A DNA stretch of 25,661 bases from Bacillota bacterium (GTDB taxonomy: Bacteria; Bacillota; Clostridia; Christensenellales; UBA3700). The DNA is taken from assembly GCA_023396095.1 (NCBI GenBank), contig JAEWXG010000008.1, forward strand, positions 1 to 25,661. Direction: 5' to 3'. Position 1 is the first letter of the stretch. Every line of letters starts with the position of its first letter. The notes beneath the pieces are model-generated. The model was not told where the DNA came from. It did no database searches and was given only the letters and a program-made list of their open reading frames with translations. The position numbers and the translations under genes are program-made. This document shows positions 5,678 to 12,752 of the stretch, piece by piece.

Positions 5678-6336
5678 AGTTCTTCTCCTATTTCTGTAAT
5701 TTCTATAATGATGTCGTAAAGTCTTTCAGTGTATATGTTAATTTCTTGATTGCTTTCACAATATTTATTAAAAACAAGCTTTTCATCATCATAAAGTTTC
5801 AACCAGTATTTTGAACTGAATACTTTTTTATATCCTTCCGGAATTTTGATTTTTTTACCAAATTCTTGAGTATTGTTTATGAGATACCCTACATAGAAAT
5901 TATCCTCCACAAAATCAATTGCTTTTACCCCCAATTCTTTTTCCTGTGGCCCAACTGCTATTAATGTTGAAATATCACTTGATCCTAATTGGTGCTTAAA
6001 TCTTTTATAATCAGTTCTATCCGTTGCATTTGTGTAGCCTTTTAATAAAATTTGTAAAAAATATTTTATATTTTTATCATCTAAGTCTAATAAACCGTTT
6101 TTATATGAAAATATATAAACGCTCTTCTTAATCTTTACTTCATACCTATTGTGAAAATAATAATCAGTTATTATGTCGTAGAAGATAATCTTTTCATTTT
6201 CATCGTCATCATTGGGATAATATCCGAGATCAACGTTTTTAAATATTGGAAATCGTTTCATCCCTTTAATTTCACTTTCATTTAAAATTAATTGAGAAAG
6301 TGTACCATCTTCATTTAATCTAATTGCGTTATGCAT
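5665..6336 (-). CDS. Unknown protein between repA and parA
   Basis: 223 residues, rich in Tyr, Asp, Lys and Ile, soluble, with no signal, membrane segment or motif that I recognise. It reads as a mixed alpha/beta protein, with a possible strand-rich N-terminal half and an acidic helical end (YDIIIEITEIGEELWEK). AAAGGAG stands 9 bases before the ATG. The ATG overlaps the repA stop by 8 bases and its own end overlaps parA by 13. Its fixed place between the initiator and ParA suggests a role in replication control or partition, but nothing more specific can be said. Confidence 0.65.
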   Translation of the reverse strand: MHNAIRLNEDGTLSQLILNESEIKGMKRFPIFKNVDLGYYPNDDDENEKIIFYDIITDYYFHNRYEVKIKKSVYIFSYKNGLLDLDDKNIKYFLQILLKGYTNATDRTDYKRFKHQLGSSDISTLIAVGPQEKELGVKAIDFVEDNFYVGYLINNTQEFGKKIKIPEGYKKVFSSKYWLKLYDDEKLVFNKYCESNQEINIYTERLYDIIIEITEIGEELWEK

Positions 6337-7384
6337 GTGCTATTTCTCCTTTCTTCATATATTTCAATATGTCGTTTCTTAGATCATCTTCAGTTATTTT
6401 TGTCGGATCATTAAAAAATCTTAAATTTTTATGATTTTTTAATTGCAAATCATCATATCTCATCATTTGCTTATAAAGAAAATATTTTAAAGTGTTTTTC
6501 CCTTGATTTTTAATCACTTTAATCAGCCTTTTTTTATTAATCAGCCAAATTAAATTGTTGAAAATTTGAGAAAAACTGTATTTTTTGCCATAAAAATCAA
6601 TATCAATTTGATTGTTTATAAAAGTTTGATATTCATTTAATAACAACTGTTTAGAAAAACATGAAAAATCACCACTTGTATCTATAATGTTTGTTAAAGT
6701 TTCTCCAAATAAATCTTCATTAACAGACGATTGTTTGAAAGTCGCGATACCATTATCGCGTTCATGTGCGCATGTGTGCGCAATAACGCAACTATTACAT
6801 AGTTGCGATTTTTCTCGGGTATATATATTTTTATATTTCTTTTTTTCTTTTGTTTCTTTTCTTTTTTTCTTACTTAAATTGATATCAGCGTAGGTATCAA
6901 AATTAATACTTGTACTTTCATTGATACTTTCGTGAGTATCGCATGTGTTACAAGAATTTTTATTTCCAGTTTCGTTATCAACACCACTATTTTTATCTGA
7001 ATCTGATTCACTGTTTGAGTCCCCAAAAATTTCTTTTTTTAGTGTTGAATAATCTTTTACATAAATACAGTCATTAAGTCCTAATCCTCTTTTCCTTTTT
7101 TTAATAAGATTAAATTTTTTAAGCTCATTCATATATCTTATTATTGTGATTTTACTTAATCTAAAATAATTCATTAATTCTTTAATTGAATATATTATGT
7201 ATAACTGCCCGTTTTTATCCCTCCAATCGTTTAATTGCGATAAAGTTAATCTTGACAAAAAGACTCCATACATCATTTTTGCCCCTAGCGACAGATCCTC
7301 AAATATTTCGGATGAATTTAAAATTTCTGGAATTAAGATGAACTCAACATCACCTACTGGTTTTATTGTTAAATTAGTTTTCAT
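6329..7384 (-). CDS. repA: RepA_N-family replication initiator
   Basis: 351 residues. Residues about 18-115 match the RepA_N domain: an LGAKMMYGVFLSRLTLS core, the DKNGQLYIIYSIKEL segment, a winged-helix recognition part (SKITIIRYMNELKKFNLI) and the closing GLGLNDCIYVKDY. RepA_N proteins start replication of low-copy theta plasmids and some integrated elements in Bacillota. The middle (about 120-240) is low-complexity and encoded by GC-rich inverted repeats next to an AT-rich tract, a likely origin. The C-terminal ~100 residues form a separate helical domain, usually host-specific. AGGAGG lies 8 bases before the ATG. A terminator-like hairpin (7412-7435) stands in the leader, so expression is probably attenuated. 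Confidence 0.92.
   Translation of the reverse strand: MKTNLTIKPVGDVEFILIPEILNSSEIFEDLSLGAKMMYGVFLSRLTLSQLNDWRDKNGQLYIIYSIKELMNYFRLSKITIIRYMNELKKFNLIKKRKRGLGLNDCIYVKDYSTLKKEIFGDSNSESDSDKNSGVDNETGNKNSCNTCDTHESINESTSINFDTYADINLSKKKRKETKEKKKYKNIYTREKSQLCNSCVIAHTCAHERDNGIATFKQSSVNEDLFGETLTNIIDTSGDFSCFSKQLLLNEYQTFINNQIDIDFYGKKYSFSQIFNNLIWLINKKRLIKVIKNQGKNTLKYFLYKQMMRYDDLQLKNHKNLRFFNDPTKITEDDLRNDILKYMKKGEIAHA
6743..6885. other. oriV: Putative replication origin inside repA
   Basis: Seen: CGCGATA/TATCGCG (6743-6749 and 6754-6760); TGCGC motifs at 6767-6782; and a 9-bp perfect hairpin CGCAACTAT-TAC-ATAGTTGCG (6787-6807). An AT-rich, pyrimidine-biased stretch follows to about 6885. GATACT/AGTATC motifs recur at 6890-6950. 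Known: RepA_N plasmids such as pAD1 and pSK41 carry their origin in the middle of rep. Inference: this is the oriV, with the AT tract as the unwinding element. Confidence 0.6.
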
Positions 7385-7406
7385 TAAAAAAACCTCCTTT
7401 TTACAT

Positions 7407-7435
7407 AAAAAAATTAGCGCCAGAAGGCGCTAATT
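7407..7435 (-). terminator. Terminator hairpin in the repA leader (possible attenuator)
   Basis: AATTAGCGCC and GGCGCTAATT form a perfect 10-bp stem with a 4-base loop (7412-7435). On the minus strand a run of seven T follows. The hairpin lies 11 bases before the AGGAGG of repA. It may end transcription from the upstream malQ-PPTase genes. A repA promoter would, however, have to start upstream of it, so it also lies in the repA mRNA leader, as in attenuated plasmid rep genes. Confidence 0.75.
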
Positions 7436-7558
7436 CCTTAACTTTCATTCGGTTGCTTTTTTAAAAACCTAACTTAAATTCATACCATCTGCAAAGACAA
7501 ATGCCGTTTTTTATATAAATGATATAACGCAACCAGTATCGTATATTATTTAGATTTT

Positions 7559-7587
7559 ATTATATCTCCAATTAATGCATGTTTAAA
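7559..7587 (-). promoter_or_regulatory. Candidate repA promoter
   Basis: On the minus strand TTTAAA (7582-7587) and TATAAT (7559-7564) are 17 bases apart. The -10 is perfect and the -35 weak. It overlaps the stop codon of the PPTase gene and would give a leader of about 165 bases carrying the 7412-7435 hairpin. Confidence 0.4.
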
Positions 7588-8119
7588 TTGCACAAAAATA
7601 AATATTATTATCTTCAGAACATACTGATAATATCACATTTTCAAAAATATCATATGTATGCAAATTGGTTTTATCCAATGTATTAATTTTAGGCAAATAA
7701 AATGATTTTTGATCACGAATTGCTTTAAATAAAGCTTCCTTTCTTGTCCAAAATTTAAAAAAATCACGAGCTGAATTAATTTTTTTTTGTTCTTCTTCAT
7801 TAAAATATCTAGAACTAATTTTTTGCCAGTCAATGAGTCGGCTTATCTCAATATCAACCCCAGCTGGTTTTGTCGATATTGCTACCGCGATCATATTATG
7901 ATCCTTTGACAAATCTGCGCTTGTATGTGAAATAGATATAAACAATCCACCATCAATATATGGCCTTCCATTTTCATCTTTTAACACCTTCGGTCTTTTA
8001 CTTAAAACAGAATTGGTAGAAATTTTAGATTGTCTTGCAATATAACAATATTGCTCAACGCAATCTTCGGCAAATTCTAAACTGGTTTTTTGTAAATTTT
8101 TACTAACAAAAACAATCAT
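7583..8119 (-). CDS. Sfp-type 4'-phosphopantetheinyl transferase
   Basis: 178 residues. Motifs in order: GRPYIDGG (51-58), the ISISHT substrate-binding segment (61-66), GVDIE with the metal ligands Asp89 and Glu91, and FWTRKEALFKA with Glu128 and Lys132. This is the full Sfp/AcpT signature. The enzyme moves phosphopantetheine from CoA to a serine on carrier proteins. At 178 residues it is shorter than Sfp (224), but the catalytic core is complete. The start overlaps the malQ stop (ATGA) and has a good AGAGGAAG site. It is the last gene of the long rpiB-to-PPTase unit. No carrier protein or NRPS/PKS gene is near, so it may serve the fatty-acid ACP (AcpS role) or a distant pathway. Confidence 0.88.
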   Translation of the reverse strand: MIVFVSKNLQKTSLEFAEDCVEQYCYIARQSKISTNSVLSKRPKVLKDENGRPYIDGGLFISISHTSADLSKDHNMIAVAISTKPAGVDIEISRLIDWQKISSRYFNEEEQKKINSARDFFKFWTRKEALFKAIRDQKSFYLPKINTLDKTNLHTYDIFENVILSVCSEDNNIYFCAI

Positions 8120-9639
8120 TCGACTTCCTCTACTTCATTATTACGACCATATAAATTATTAATCCTAAGATAAAATTCTTTATCTATGTTATCATACGAT
8201 TCCTGCGTCAATCTAAACTCCCAATTCGAATTGGCTACCCCAGGCGTATTCATTCTTGTATCTGCTCCATATCCGCACAAATCTTGGTAAGGAATTACAG
8301 CTAGATGTGCATTTGACTTAATAATAGCTCGGATAATTTCTTTTACAGTTTTTGATGCATATCCTCCGACTGCCCAATTGGTTCTATCAATTTGTAAATA
8401 CTCAAACATATATTCACGTGTTGACTCATCCATTGCATATACCCAACCTAAAGTTGTATTATTATCATGTGTTCCAGTATATGCTACTGTATTAATCGGA
8501 TAATTGTGAGGTAAATGAGTACTTTCAAAATCAGAAAAAGCAAATTGTAAAACTTTCATCCCAGGATATCTACTTTCTAATAACAATTTTCTTACTGCAT
8601 CATCTATCGTTCCCAAATCTTCAGCAATAATCTTATGTGATGTAAATTTTTCATTGATTGTAGAAATTAAATCCATTCCAGGGCCTTTTATCCAACATCC
8701 CTCCTTTGCACTTTTTGCTCCTGCTGGTATTGACCAATAATCAGAAAAAGCCCTAAAGTGATCAATTCTTAAAACATCATATAAGTGAAACATTCTTGCT
8801 ATTCTATCTGTCCACCACTCATAATTATTCTTTTTCATATGATCAAAATCATATAACGGATTCCCCCAAAATTGTCCATCAGCGGAAAAGAAATCGGGAG
8901 GAACACCTGCCACATTTCTTAATGAAAGATTTTCGTCCATTTGGAAATTTTGTGTATTTGCCCATACATCTACACTATCATGAGCAACATACATAGGCAT
9001 GTCGCCTATCACCTTAATGCCAGTTTTATGAATTTCTTGTAATTGTTCTTGCCATTGCTTATCAAATATATATTGCTCAAAAATATAAAAATAAAATCTA
9101 TCTAAGTGAGCATCAACAAAATCATGAATTGCTTTATCTTTTCTATATTTCAATTCTTCTGGCCATTCCCACCAAGGTTGTAAATTATATGACTCTTTTA
9201 TAGACATATATGTGGCATAATCAATAATCCATTTACCCTCTTTTTCGATATATGCATCCAACTCACTCTTATATTCACGGCTAGCATAAGCTATTTCTAA
9301 AACTCTTCTTTTACTGATTCTTGCTTGTTCATAATCCACTTTATATATCTGCTGATAGTATTTAGATTCTTCTAATGCCTCAAAAGCTATATATCCATCT
9401 CTAAACATCAAATCTGGACTAATATAAAGAAAATTTCCCGCAAATGCCGACACACTGGCATATGGAGAATTAAATAATCCGATTGCTGTTATTGGCAATG
9501 TTTGCCAATAATGAAATCCCATCGTTTTAATATAATTAGCAAAATTCTTTACTTCATCACCAAATGTCCCGATCGGATACTCTCCTTTTAATGATGAAAT
9601 GTTTAATAAAACCCCAGATTCTCTTTTTTTACTTATCAT
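8116..9639 (-). CDS. malQ: 4-alpha-glucanotransferase (amylomaltase)
   Basis: 507 residues, normal for GH77 amylomaltases. The start ESGVLLNISSLKGEYPIGTFG is the family opening, and SPYASVSAFAGN follows. The catalytic residues are visible: Asp293 in RIDHFRAF (nucleophile), Glu340 in IAEDLG (acid/base) and Asp392 in GTHDNNTT (transition-state Asp). These align with D293, E340 and D395 of the Thermus enzyme. It moves maltosyl and longer units between alpha-1,4-glucans in maltodextrin or glycogen use, in the cytoplasm. The ATG overlaps the end of the hisC-like gene by 11 bases, with AGAGG upstream, and the end overlaps the PPTase gene by four. No other maltose or glycogen gene is nearby. Confidence 0.96.
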   Translation of the reverse strand: MISKKRESGVLLNISSLKGEYPIGTFGDEVKNFANYIKTMGFHYWQTLPITAIGLFNSPYASVSAFAGNFLYISPDLMFRDGYIAFEALEESKYYQQIYKVDYEQARISKRRVLEIAYASREYKSELDAYIEKEGKWIIDYATYMSIKESYNLQPWWEWPEELKYRKDKAIHDFVDAHLDRFYFYIFEQYIFDKQWQEQLQEIHKTGIKVIGDMPMYVAHDSVDVWANTQNFQMDENLSLRNVAGVPPDFFSADGQFWGNPLYDFDHMKKNNYEWWTDRIARMFHLYDVLRIDHFRAFSDYWSIPAGAKSAKEGCWIKGPGMDLISTINEKFTSHKIIAEDLGTIDDAVRKLLLESRYPGMKVLQFAFSDFESTHLPHNYPINTVAYTGTHDNNTTLGWVYAMDESTREYMFEYLQIDRTNWAVGGYASKTVKEIIRAIIKSNAHLAVIPYQDLCGYGADTRMNTPGVANSNWEFRLTQESYDNIDKEFYLRINNLYGRNNEVEEVE

Positions 9640-10726
9640 AACTATCCTCTTTAATAATGTTCTTTATAGTATTTATCAATATTTCATTATCTCTATGTGT
9701 TCCAATTGTTATTCTTAAATAATTTGAAATTCTTTCCTTGTTAAAGTATCTAACTAAAACACCTCTTTCTTTTAATTTAACATACAAAGTTTGTGCATTA
9801 ATTGCAGGTGATACATCAACAAAAATAAAATTTGTATTTGATTTTAATGGAATAAAACCAATCTCCTTAAAATTTTTATATAAAAATTTCTTTTCAATAT
9901 TAATTACTGATAACATTTTGTTAAACCATGCATCATCTTCTAAGGCTAACGTGGCTACTTTTTCTGTATATGAGTTCACAGTATATGAATTAAAAGAATT
10001 TTTTACTGTTTCTAATAAACCAACTGCTGCTTCTGATGCAAGCGCAAAGCCACATCTAGCCCCCGCCAAAGCATAAGATTTTGAAAAAGTCCTTACAATA
10101 ATAAGATTATCAAATTCATTTAATAAATCTACAGTGTTATAACCCGCGAAATCTACATACGCTTCATCTACAATAACAGGTTTATCCTTGAAAGATTTTA
10201 AAAGCTCAATTATATCATCTTTGTTTTCTTGTAAACTCGTTGGTGCATTCGGATTTGCGATAACAATTCCGGATGCTTTACTAGCATATTTTATTGCCTT
10301 ATTAAAATCAAAACGAAAATTCTTTTTTAATTTAACAATCTTTATTCTCTTGTTCCATAACTGAGCATATACTGGATAGAAACTATATGTTATATCTGCA
10401 AGTATAATAGGTTGTTTTTCACTAAAAAATGCCGCAAAGCATAAAGCTAAAATTTCATCACTCCCATTTCCTACAAAAATATTTTTTGTAGAAATTGTTA
10501 AAAATGACTCTTTAAACTTGTTCACAATTGCTTCTTTTAACTTTAAATTGTTAGGATCACTATATCTTCTAAAATCTTCAAAATTAAATTGTGACATTTT
10601 ATCTATAATCTCACTAGATAAAATAAATGGATTTTCATTTGTATTTAACTTAACATATTTTTTATCTCTAGGTTGTTCACCACACTCATATGGTTCTAAC
10701 TTTTTAACTAATTCAGATTCTAACAT
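9629..10726 (-). CDS. hisC: Histidinol-phosphate aminotransferase-like PLP enzyme
   Basis: 365 residues, the normal length of HisC. Features: the LNTNENPF opening; IVIANPNAPTS (NPNNPTG in many relatives); VDEAYVDFAG with the PLP-binding Asp and Tyr; and TFSKSYALAGARCGFA with the Schiff-base Lys216. The C-terminal LVRYFNKE and YLRITIG motifs are those of HisC. HisC converts imidazole acetol phosphate and glutamate to histidinol phosphate; many also act on aromatic amino acids. No other his gene is nearby, so this orphan may serve aromatic amino acids or a scattered histidine pathway. The ATG follows the V-ATPase D stop with no gap and the end overlaps malQ by 11 bases. Confidence 0.82.
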   Translation of the reverse strand: MLESELVKKLEPYECGEQPRDKKYVKLNTNENPFILSSEIIDKMSQFNFEDFRRYSDPNNLKLKEAIVNKFKESFLTISTKNIFVGNGSDEILALCFAAFFSEKQPIILADITYSFYPVYAQLWNKRIKIVKLKKNFRFDFNKAIKYASKASGIVIANPNAPTSLQENKDDIIELLKSFKDKPVIVDEAYVDFAGYNTVDLLNEFDNLIIVRTFSKSYALAGARCGFALASEAAVGLLETVKNSFNSYTVNSYTEKVATLALEDDAWFNKMLSVINIEKKFLYKNFKEIGFIPLKSNTNFIFVDVSPAINAQTLYVKLKERGVLVRYFNKERISNYLRITIGTHRDNEILINTIKNIIKEDSYDK

Positions 10727-11359
10727 TTACTTATCACCTATTATTTCCTTAACTTTCATTAAACGAACAATATTTCCTCTTTCATTTTCATCTAACTTCA
10801 TAGTAATGTATTTAATAGTTTCCTCAATTTGTGGGATCATAACATACTCAAGTGCATTTACTCTACGCCTATTTTTTTCTATTTCAGAAGCAAGCACTAT
10901 GCAAGTCTTTTCCACTTCAGCAAGTTTTACCATATCCTCTGCAATGTCAACCAACTTAATTAATATCTCATCCATTTCAGCTGTAACATCCGCAAATGAA
11001 TATGTAAATATTTCTTTAATAGCTTGTTTTTTAATTTTTATTTTAGGAACTGAAACATTCATAATATTTGTTTCAGATAAACTTAACTCCATAATTTTGG
11101 TAGGTATAGATAAAATCTCACTAATAACTTTTTCATCTGAAACTGCTTTGGTAATCAAGAAGCTTCTTATTACCTCTGAAAGTTTATTTTCAACCCTCTC
11201 TCTAATGTCTTTATTCTCTTTGACTTTAATGATAAATTGACGAACAAATTCATCTGATTTATCTTTTAAGAGTTTATGCCCACGAACAGCCATTTTCAAA
11301 CGACTTTTTAATTTTGAAAGTTCCATTCGTGTAGGGTTTACATTTAAACGTTCTGGCAT
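10727..11359 (-). CDS. ntpD: V-type ATPase subunit D (central stalk)
   Basis: 210 residues. The RLNVNPTRMELSKLKSRL opening is the signature of subunit D, followed by long helices (about 5-80 and 125-200) that form the antiparallel coiled-coil rotor axle inside the A3B3 head. The middle is a short alpha/beta region. It couples ATP turnover to rotation, together with subunit F. The gene begins one base after the subunit B stop, with GAGGTG as ribosome site, and is last in the ATPase set, as in Enterococcus hirae ntp before ntpH/J. The hisC-like gene follows with no gap. Confidence 0.95.
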   Translation of the reverse strand: MPERLNVNPTRMELSKLKSRLKMAVRGHKLLKDKSDEFVRQFIIKVKENKDIRERVENKLSEVIRSFLITKAVSDEKVISEILSIPTKIMELSLSETNIMNVSVPKIKIKKQAIKEIFTYSFADVTAEMDEILIKLVDIAEDMVKLAEVEKTCIVLASEIEKNRRRVNALEYVMIPQIEETIKYITMKLDENERGNIVRLMKVKEIIGDK

Positions 11360-11360
11360 T

Positions 11361-12752
11361 TTACACCTCTTCTACATACTTCAATTTATCATAGTATTTT
11401 ACAAGGTATTCATCCTTTACACGTTTCATTTCCGAACGTGGTAAGATCGTTAATAACTTCCACCCTAAATCAAGTGTTTCCTCAATTGATCTATTTGTAA
11501 AAAAACTTTGATTGATATATTGCTCTTCAAATTTATCTGCAAATTTTGCATACAGCCTATCAACAGGTGTTAATGCCGAATCCCCAAGAATTGTTGACAA
11601 TTCTTTTGCTTGCTTACCTTTTGCGTATGCCGCAAACAATTGATTCATATTATCTGCATGATCTTCCCTAGTTTTACCATTTCCAATACCCTTATTTTTA
11701 AGTCTTGAAAGCGAAGGCAATACATCAATAGGCGGCAATAACCCTTTTTGATATAAAGGACGTGACAATATAATTTGTCCTTCTGTAATATACCCTGTAA
11801 GATCGGGAATAGGATGTGTCTTATCATCTTCTGGCATTGTTAATATAGGTATCTGTGTAATTGATCCTTCCTTCCCCAAAATGCGTCCTGCTCTTTCATA
11901 CATAGTTGCTAAATCTGTATATAAATATCCTGGATATCCACGTCTGCCTGGCACTTCTTTACGTGCAGCAGATACCTCTCTCAATGCCTCAGCGTAATTG
12001 GTTATATCCGTCATAATTACCAATACATGCATCCCTTTTTCATAAGCCAAATATTCAGCAGCCGTCAATGCCATACGTGGCGTTGCAATTCTCTCTACTG
12101 CTGGATCATTTGCCAAGTTCATAAACAGAACGGTTCTTTCAATAGCACCAGATTTTTTAAAGTCATCAATAAAAAATTGTGCTTCTTCATATGTAATTCC
12201 TATTGCGGCAAAAACAACTGCAAATTTTGAATCATTATCTTTAACTTTAGCTTGTCTTGCTATTTGAGCAGCAAGTTCAGCATGTGGCAACCCGGAAGCA
12301 CTAAATACCGGCAATTTTTGTCCTCGCACAAGAGTATTTAATCCGTCAATAGCAGATATCCCTGTTTGAATAAACTCATTAGGATAGTTCCTAGCAACTG
12401 GATTAATTGGCTGTCCGTTAATATCATTTCTTTTGTCTGGAATAATATCCCCGCCACCATCTTTAGGCCTTCCAATCCCATCGAAAATCCTTCCTAACAT
12501 TTCTTCTGAAACACTTAATCTTAGACTATGTCCTAAAAATTTAGCTTTTGCTGAAGAAATTTTAATGCCTTGAGAATTTTCAAATAACTGAACTAATGCT
12601 ATGTCACCATTAATTTCTAAAACTTTCCCGTTTCTTTTTTCACCATTCTCTTGTTGTATTTCAACAAGCTCATTGTATGTAACACCTTCAACACCTTCAA
12701 CAACCATTAATGGTCCTACTATCTCTTTAATAGTTTTATACTCTTTAAGCAT
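11361..12752 (-). CDS. ntpB: V-type ATPase subunit B (non-catalytic)
   Basis: 463 residues from the ATG at 12752 (MLKEYKTIKEIVGPL). A longer frame opens with GTG codons at 12764 that belong to the ribosome site GGTGGTGGGG, so I chose the ATG. SASGLPHAELAAQIARQAK replaces a normal P-loop, as expected for the regulatory B subunit, and TDITNYAEALREVSAARKE is the conserved core. It alternates with subunit A in the A3B3 hexamer in the cytoplasm and supplies Arg residues to the catalytic sites. The start overlaps the end of ntpA by 8 bases and ntpD follows after one base, so the three are co-translated. Confidence 0.96.
   Translation of the reverse strand: MLKEYKTIKEIVGPLMVVEGVEGVTYNELVEIQQENGEKRNGKVLEINGDIALVQLFENSQGIKISSAKAKFLGHSLRLSVSEEMLGRIFDGIGRPKDGGGDIIPDKRNDINGQPINPVARNYPNEFIQTGISAIDGLNTLVRGQKLPVFSASGLPHAELAAQIARQAKVKDNDSKFAVVFAAIGITYEEAQFFIDDFKKSGAIERTVLFMNLANDPAVERIATPRMALTAAEYLAYEKGMHVLVIMTDITNYAEALREVSAARKEVPGRRGYPGYLYTDLATMYERAGRILGKEGSITQIPILTMPEDDKTHPIPDLTGYITEGQIILSRPLYQKGLLPPIDVLPSLSRLKNKGIGNGKTREDHADNMNQLFAAYAKGKQAKELSTILGDSALTPVDRLYAKFADKFEEQYINQSFFTNRSIEETLDLGWKLLTILPRSEMKRVKDEYLVKYYDKLKYVEEV

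Noticed and set aside
660..7470. Possible attachment-site direct repeats flanking the accessory block
   Set aside because: GCTTTTTT/AAAAC-type similarity near 670-705 and 7454-7470 is only AT-rich coincidence; no exact repeat of useful length and no integrase were found.
4907..9639. Mollicute code with TGA as Trp
   Set aside because: TGA is the stop of parA, malQ and ORF 3095-3304, and Trp is encoded by TGG in the conserved proteins, so the standard bacterial code applies.
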